64,000 nucleotides of DNA from Stenotrophomonas rhizophila. Its GTDB lineage: Bacteria; Pseudomonadota; Gammaproteobacteria; Xanthomonadales; Xanthomonadaceae. The stretch is taken from the NCBI RefSeq assembly GCF_007667275.1, contig NZ_VDQT01000005.1:124001-188000 (forward strand). The letters run 5' to 3'. Both the position numbers and the translations under genes were made by a program. Position 1 is the first letter of the stretch, and each line of letters starts with the position of its first letter. A model generated the notes under the pieces. The model was not told the DNA's origin, made no database searches, and saw only the letters and a list, made by a program, of their open reading frames with translations. Below, piece after piece: positions 61,421 to 64,000 of the stretch.

Positions 61421-62410
61421 ATGAAGCTTGGTTCTTTGAAGGAAGGCGGCCGCGACGGCACCCTGATCGTGGTTTCGCGCGACCTGCGCCGTGGCGTGCG
61501 CGCTACCGGGATCGCGGCCACGCTGCAGCAGGCGCTGGAAGGCTGGAGCCAGCTTGCGCCGCGCCTGAACGCGCTCTCGGAGTCGCTCAACGACGGCAGT
61601 GCCGACGGCGTGTTCGACCTGGACCTGCAGGCGCTGGCCGCGCCGCTGCCGCGTGCCTATGAGTTCGTCGACGGCAGCGCCTACCTGCCGCACGTTGAAC
61701 GCGTGCGCCGCGCACGCGGTGCCGAGGTGCCGGAAAGCTTCTATACCGACCCGCTGATGTACCAGGCCACCAGCGCCGGCTTCTACGGCCCGCGCGACCC
61801 GGTCAAGGTGGTCAGCGAGGAGCATGGGATCGACCTGGAAGCCGAGCTGGTGGTGATCACCGATGACGTGCCGATGGCGGTCACCCCGGAACAGGCCGCC
61901 GCCCACATCCAGCTGATCGGCCTGGTCAACGACGTCTCGCTGCGCAACCTGATTCCCGGTGAGCTGGCCAAGGGCTTCGGCTTCCTGCAGTCCAAGCCGC
62001 GCTCGGCGCTGTCGCCGGTGTTCGTGACCCCCGACGAGCTGGGCGACGCCTGGCAGGACAGCAAGGTCCACCTGCCGCTGGTGACCCACGTCAACGGCGC
62101 CTGGTTCGGTGCGCCCGAAGCTGGCGTGGACATGCAGTTCAACTTCGCCCAGCTGGTCGCGCATGCGGCCAGGACCCGGCCGCTGGGTGCCGGCGCCATC
62201 GTCGGTTCGGGCACCATCGCCAACGAAGACACCAGCAAGGGCGCGTCCTGCTTCGCCGAACAGCGCACCGTGGAAACCCTGCGCGACGGCAAGCCGAGCA
62301 CGCCGTTCATGTCCTTCGGCGACGTGGTCCGCATCGAAATGTTCGACGCCGCCGGTGAGAGCATCTTCGGCGCGATCGAGCAGCGCATCGAACAGGCGGC
62401 ACGGCCCTGA
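61421..62410 (+). CDS. Fumarylacetoacetate hydrolase family protein
   Basis: A 329-residue FAH-fold protein. The metal-binding acids are in GIDLEAELVVITDDV, with QLIGLVNDVSLRNLIP and the C-terminal IVGSGTIANEDTSKGASC typical of the bacterial two-domain group. With the maleylacetoacetate isomerase that follows at once, it completes homogentisate (tyrosine) breakdown to fumarate and acetoacetate. Its TGA stop overlaps the next gene's CTG start (CTGA), so the two are coupled. Confidence 0.93.
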   Translation: MKLGSLKEGGRDGTLIVVSRDLRRGVRATGIAATLQQALEGWSQLAPRLNALSESLNDGSADGVFDLDLQALAAPLPRAYEFVDGSAYLPHVERVRRARGAEVPESFYTDPLMYQATSAGFYGPRDPVKVVSEEHGIDLEAELVVITDDVPMAVTPEQAAAHIQLIGLVNDVSLRNLIPGELAKGFGFLQSKPRSALSPVFVTPDELGDAWQDSKVHLPLVTHVNGAWFGAPEAGVDMQFNFAQLVAHAARTRPLGAGAIVGSGTIANEDTSKGASCFAEQRTVETLRDGKPSTPFMSFGDVVRIEMFDAAGESIFGAIEQRIEQAARP

Positions 62411-63075
62411 ACACCTCGGCCGACCGCATCGAGCTGTTCAGTTACTGGCGCTCCAGCGCCGCCTACCGCGTGCGCATCGGCCTCAACCTGAAGGGGCTGG
62501 AGCATCAGGTCACCCCGGTGCACCTGGTCCGCGACGGCGGCCAGCAGCACAGCGAAGGCTATGCGGCGCTCAATCCGCAGGAGCTGGTGCCCACCCTGCT
62601 GCACGGTGAGCGGGTGCTGCACCAGTCGATGGCGATCCTGGAATACCTCGACGAGGTGTTCCTGGAGCCGCCGCTGCTGCCCGACGACGCGCCGGGCCGG
62701 GCCCGGGTGCGCGCGCTGGCGCAGCTGGTGGCGTGCGACATCCACCCGCTCAACAACCTGCGGGTGATGCAGTTCTTCGCCGACACCTGGAACGTACCGC
62801 AGCCCGAGCGCGAGGACTGGACCCGGCATTGGATGCGGGTCGGGTTCGATGCGATGGAGCGCATGCTGGTGGAATCGGTGGACACCGGGCGCTTCTGCCA
62901 CGGCGACACCCCGACCCTGGCCGACTGCTGCCTGGTGCCGCAGTTGTTCAACGCGCGGCGATTCCAGGTGGACCTGGCGGCGTACCCGACCCTGGTCCGG
63001 ATCGAAGAAGAATGCCTGGCCCTGGAGGCGTTTGACGCGGCCCGCCCGGAGAACCAGGTGGATTGCGCCGGGTGA
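62407..63075 (+). CDS. maiA: Maleylacetoacetate isomerase (GST zeta), CTG start
   Basis: A 222-residue zeta-class glutathione transferase. The N-terminal thioredoxin-like domain holds the catalytic SYWRSSAAYRVRIGLNLKGL, and the next part NPQELVPTLLHGERVLHQSM binds glutathione. The helical domain spans about 95-220, with CDIHPLNNLRV. No ATG, GTG or TTG exists upstream of the active-site motif in this frame. Initiation at CTG 62407 overlaps the FAH stop as CTGA and gives the usual family length. The first GTG (62470) would delete the active site. It isomerises maleylacetoacetate to fumarylacetoacetate for the enzyme encoded just upstream. Confidence 0.9.
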   Translation: MNTSADRIELFSYWRSSAAYRVRIGLNLKGLEHQVTPVHLVRDGGQQHSEGYAALNPQELVPTLLHGERVLHQSMAILEYLDEVFLEPPLLPDDAPGRARVRALAQLVACDIHPLNNLRVMQFFADTWNVPQPEREDWTRHWMRVGFDAMERMLVESVDTGRFCHGDTPTLADCCLVPQLFNARRFQVDLAAYPTLVRIEEECLALEAFDAARPENQVDCAG

Positions 63076-63115
63076 CGGGCGGCTTGGGCGCCGTTGACCG
63101 CGCTGCGCGCGGTTT

Positions 63116-63216
63116 CCGGCCAACGGCCGGGGCTACGAACCGTTACGAGCCCATTGGGATCCGGATCAATCAACCGAAGGCTTCGGATACCGGTAGCGCC
63201 GGCCGTTGGCCGGCCC
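63116..63216. repeat. Two SMAG palindromes in inverted order
   Basis: CCGGCCAACGGCCGGGGCTAC (63116-63136) and GTAGCGCCGGCCGTTGGCCG (from 63193) lie between maiA and the convergent pilU. They belong to the same subfamily as the pair at 59174. Confidence 0.85.
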
Positions 63217-63262
63217 AGGCGGTTCCAAACCGCTGGGCGCCCGTCGCCGGGCGCCGATTCCA

Positions 63263-64000
63263 TCAGAACCCGTGGGTGATCGCCGCCGGCGCGCCCTGCT
63301 GCGAATAATCCGCGTACGGATCATGTTCGGCACCGCCTTCGGACAGGCGGAACTTCAGTGCCAGGCCGTCGCGCGAATCGGCGGCACGCAGCGCTTCTTC
63401 CTGCTCGATGATGCCGTTCTTGGCCATCCGGAACAGGCACTGGTCGAAGCTCTCCATGCCTTCTTCCAGCGAGGCCTCCATCGCCGCCTTGATCTCGTGC
63501 ACCTGGCCGCGGCGCAGCAGGTCGCGGATCATCGGCGTGTTGATCAGCACTTCGGTGGCCGGCAGGCGGCGCCCGTCCTGGCCCTTGACCAGGCGCTGGG
63601 AAATCACCGCGCGCAGGTTCAGCGAGAGGTTCATCAGCACGTTGCGGTGCGCGCTCTCGGGGAAGAAGTTGAGGATGCGCTCGATGGTCTGGTCGGCGTT
63701 GTTGGAGTGCAGGGTGGCCAGGCACAGGTGCCCGGTTTCGGCGAACGCAATGGCCGCCTCCATCGTTTCCGCATCCAGGATTTCGCCGATCAGGATCACG
63801 TCCGGCGCTTCACGCATCGCGTTCTTCAGCGCGTTGTGGAAGGCATGGGTATCCAGCCCCACCTCGCGCTGGTTCACGATCGACATCTTGTGCTTGTGCA
63901 GGTACTCGATCGGGTCCTCGATGGTGAGGATGTGCCCGGTCGTGGTGCTGTTGCGGTGGTCGATCATCGAGGCCAGCGAGGTCGACTTGCCCGAACCGGT
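63263..64000 (-). CDS. pilU: Type IV pilus retraction ATPase PilU (5' part beyond the window)
   Basis: The C-terminal 245 residues of a PilT/PilU-family hexameric ATPase. The right edge cuts through the Walker A motif (TGSGKSTSLASMIDHRN). The Asp box ILTIEDPIEYLHKHK, the Walker B region DVILIGEILDAETMEAAIAFAETGHLCLATLHSNN and the C-terminal helix bundle are present. PilU is favoured over PilT by the ETGHLCLATLHSNNADQT pattern and by the acidic tail after residue ~210. It helps pull back type IV pili with PilT. The pilT gene would be expected just outside the window to the right. Confidence 0.9.
   Translation of the reverse strand, partial: TGSGKSTSLASMIDHRNSTTTGHILTIEDPIEYLHKHKMSIVNQREVGLDTHAFHNALKNAMREAPDVILIGEILDAETMEAAIAFAETGHLCLATLHSNNADQTIERILNFFPESAHRNVLMNLSLNLRAVISQRLVKGQDGRRLPATEVLINTPMIRDLLRRGQVHEIKAAMEASLEEGMESFDQCLFRMAKNGIIEQEEALRAADSRDGLALKFRLSEGGAEHDPYADYSQQGAPAAITHGF

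Noticed and set aside
62470..63075. GTG 62470 as the start of maiA
   Set aside because: It would remove the catalytic SSAAYR motif that is in frame just upstream; CTG 62407 restores the family length.
1..64000. tRNA, rRNA, insertion sequences, prophage or a repeat-mobilising transposase
   Set aside because: I looked for cloverleaf-like segments, transposase motifs and phage structural genes and saw none. If a transposase moves the repeats it lies outside the window.

Overview
The window is GC-rich (roughly two thirds G+C), densely coding, and reads as a chromosomal segment of a Stenotrophomonas (Xanthomonadaceae). The strongest sign is the many short palindromes with GTAG at one foot, which match the SMAG (S. 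maltophilia GTAG) repeat family. Family-level clues agree: DUF3297, DUF3247, DUF3016 and DUF6630 proteins, a btuB with a cobalamin riboswitch, and a TonB receptor next to an M14 peptidase. I saw no rRNA, tRNA, CRISPR array, insertion sequence or prophage. About 62 protein genes are supported. One is cut by the right edge (pilU), and the tail of one lies at the left edge.

Layout, left to right. 1-3.5 kb: exported FlgT/CsgG-like operon. 3.9-8.6 kb: secreted M28 peptidase and a LytS/LytTR two-component pair. 9-16 kb: MpaB-family oxygenase, M13 lipoprotein peptidase and a c-di-GMP phosphodiesterase, with elaborate repeats between them. 16-21 kb: extradiol-type dioxygenase, CPA1 antiporter and small conserved proteins. 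21-24 kb: motAB and a cytosolic msrB. 24.5-28 kb: a 50-residue Gln/Asn-rich peptide, then an Lrp regulator divergent from dadA-alr. 28-34 kb: hybrid kinase and a coupled rsmC-rsuA-HAD set. 34-40 kb: fabA-fabB, dinB, an NAD(P)-binding oxidoreductase divergent from a LysR regulator, and gph. 40-44.7 kb: btuB under a B12 riboswitch, cobC, TfoX-C, msrC and bioD. 44.8-46.3 kb: an effector-like protein with a poly(ADP-ribose) glycohydrolase-like core. 46.4-52 kb: a leftward msrB-dipZ-msrA operon divergent from an OmpR/kinase pair, then an S33 hydrolase. 53-59 kb: queD, a TonB receptor and an M14 peptidase. 59-64 kb: rhlE, fumarylacetoacetate hydrolase, maiA and pilU.

Functional themes. Four methionine sulfoxide reductases (cytosolic MsrB and MsrC; exported MsrA and MsrB fed by DipZ) indicate strong investment in protein repair, with a two-component pair placed to control the envelope branch. 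The DadR-like/DadA/Alr set burns D- and L-alanine. FAH and MaiA belong to tyrosine/homogentisate breakdown. BtuB and CobC handle cobalamin.

The intergenic DNA is unusually structured. There are single, paired and arrayed SMAG palindromes, several of which supply the stop codon of a neighbouring gene. A ~145-bp nested-palindrome element has five full copies. The terminator-bearing 3' end of the M13 gene is triplicated, and there is a thirteen-unit 13-bp minisatellite. The most novel protein candidate is the PARG-like protein at 44.8-46.3 kb. The most novel DNA candidate is the ~145-bp nested palindrome family.
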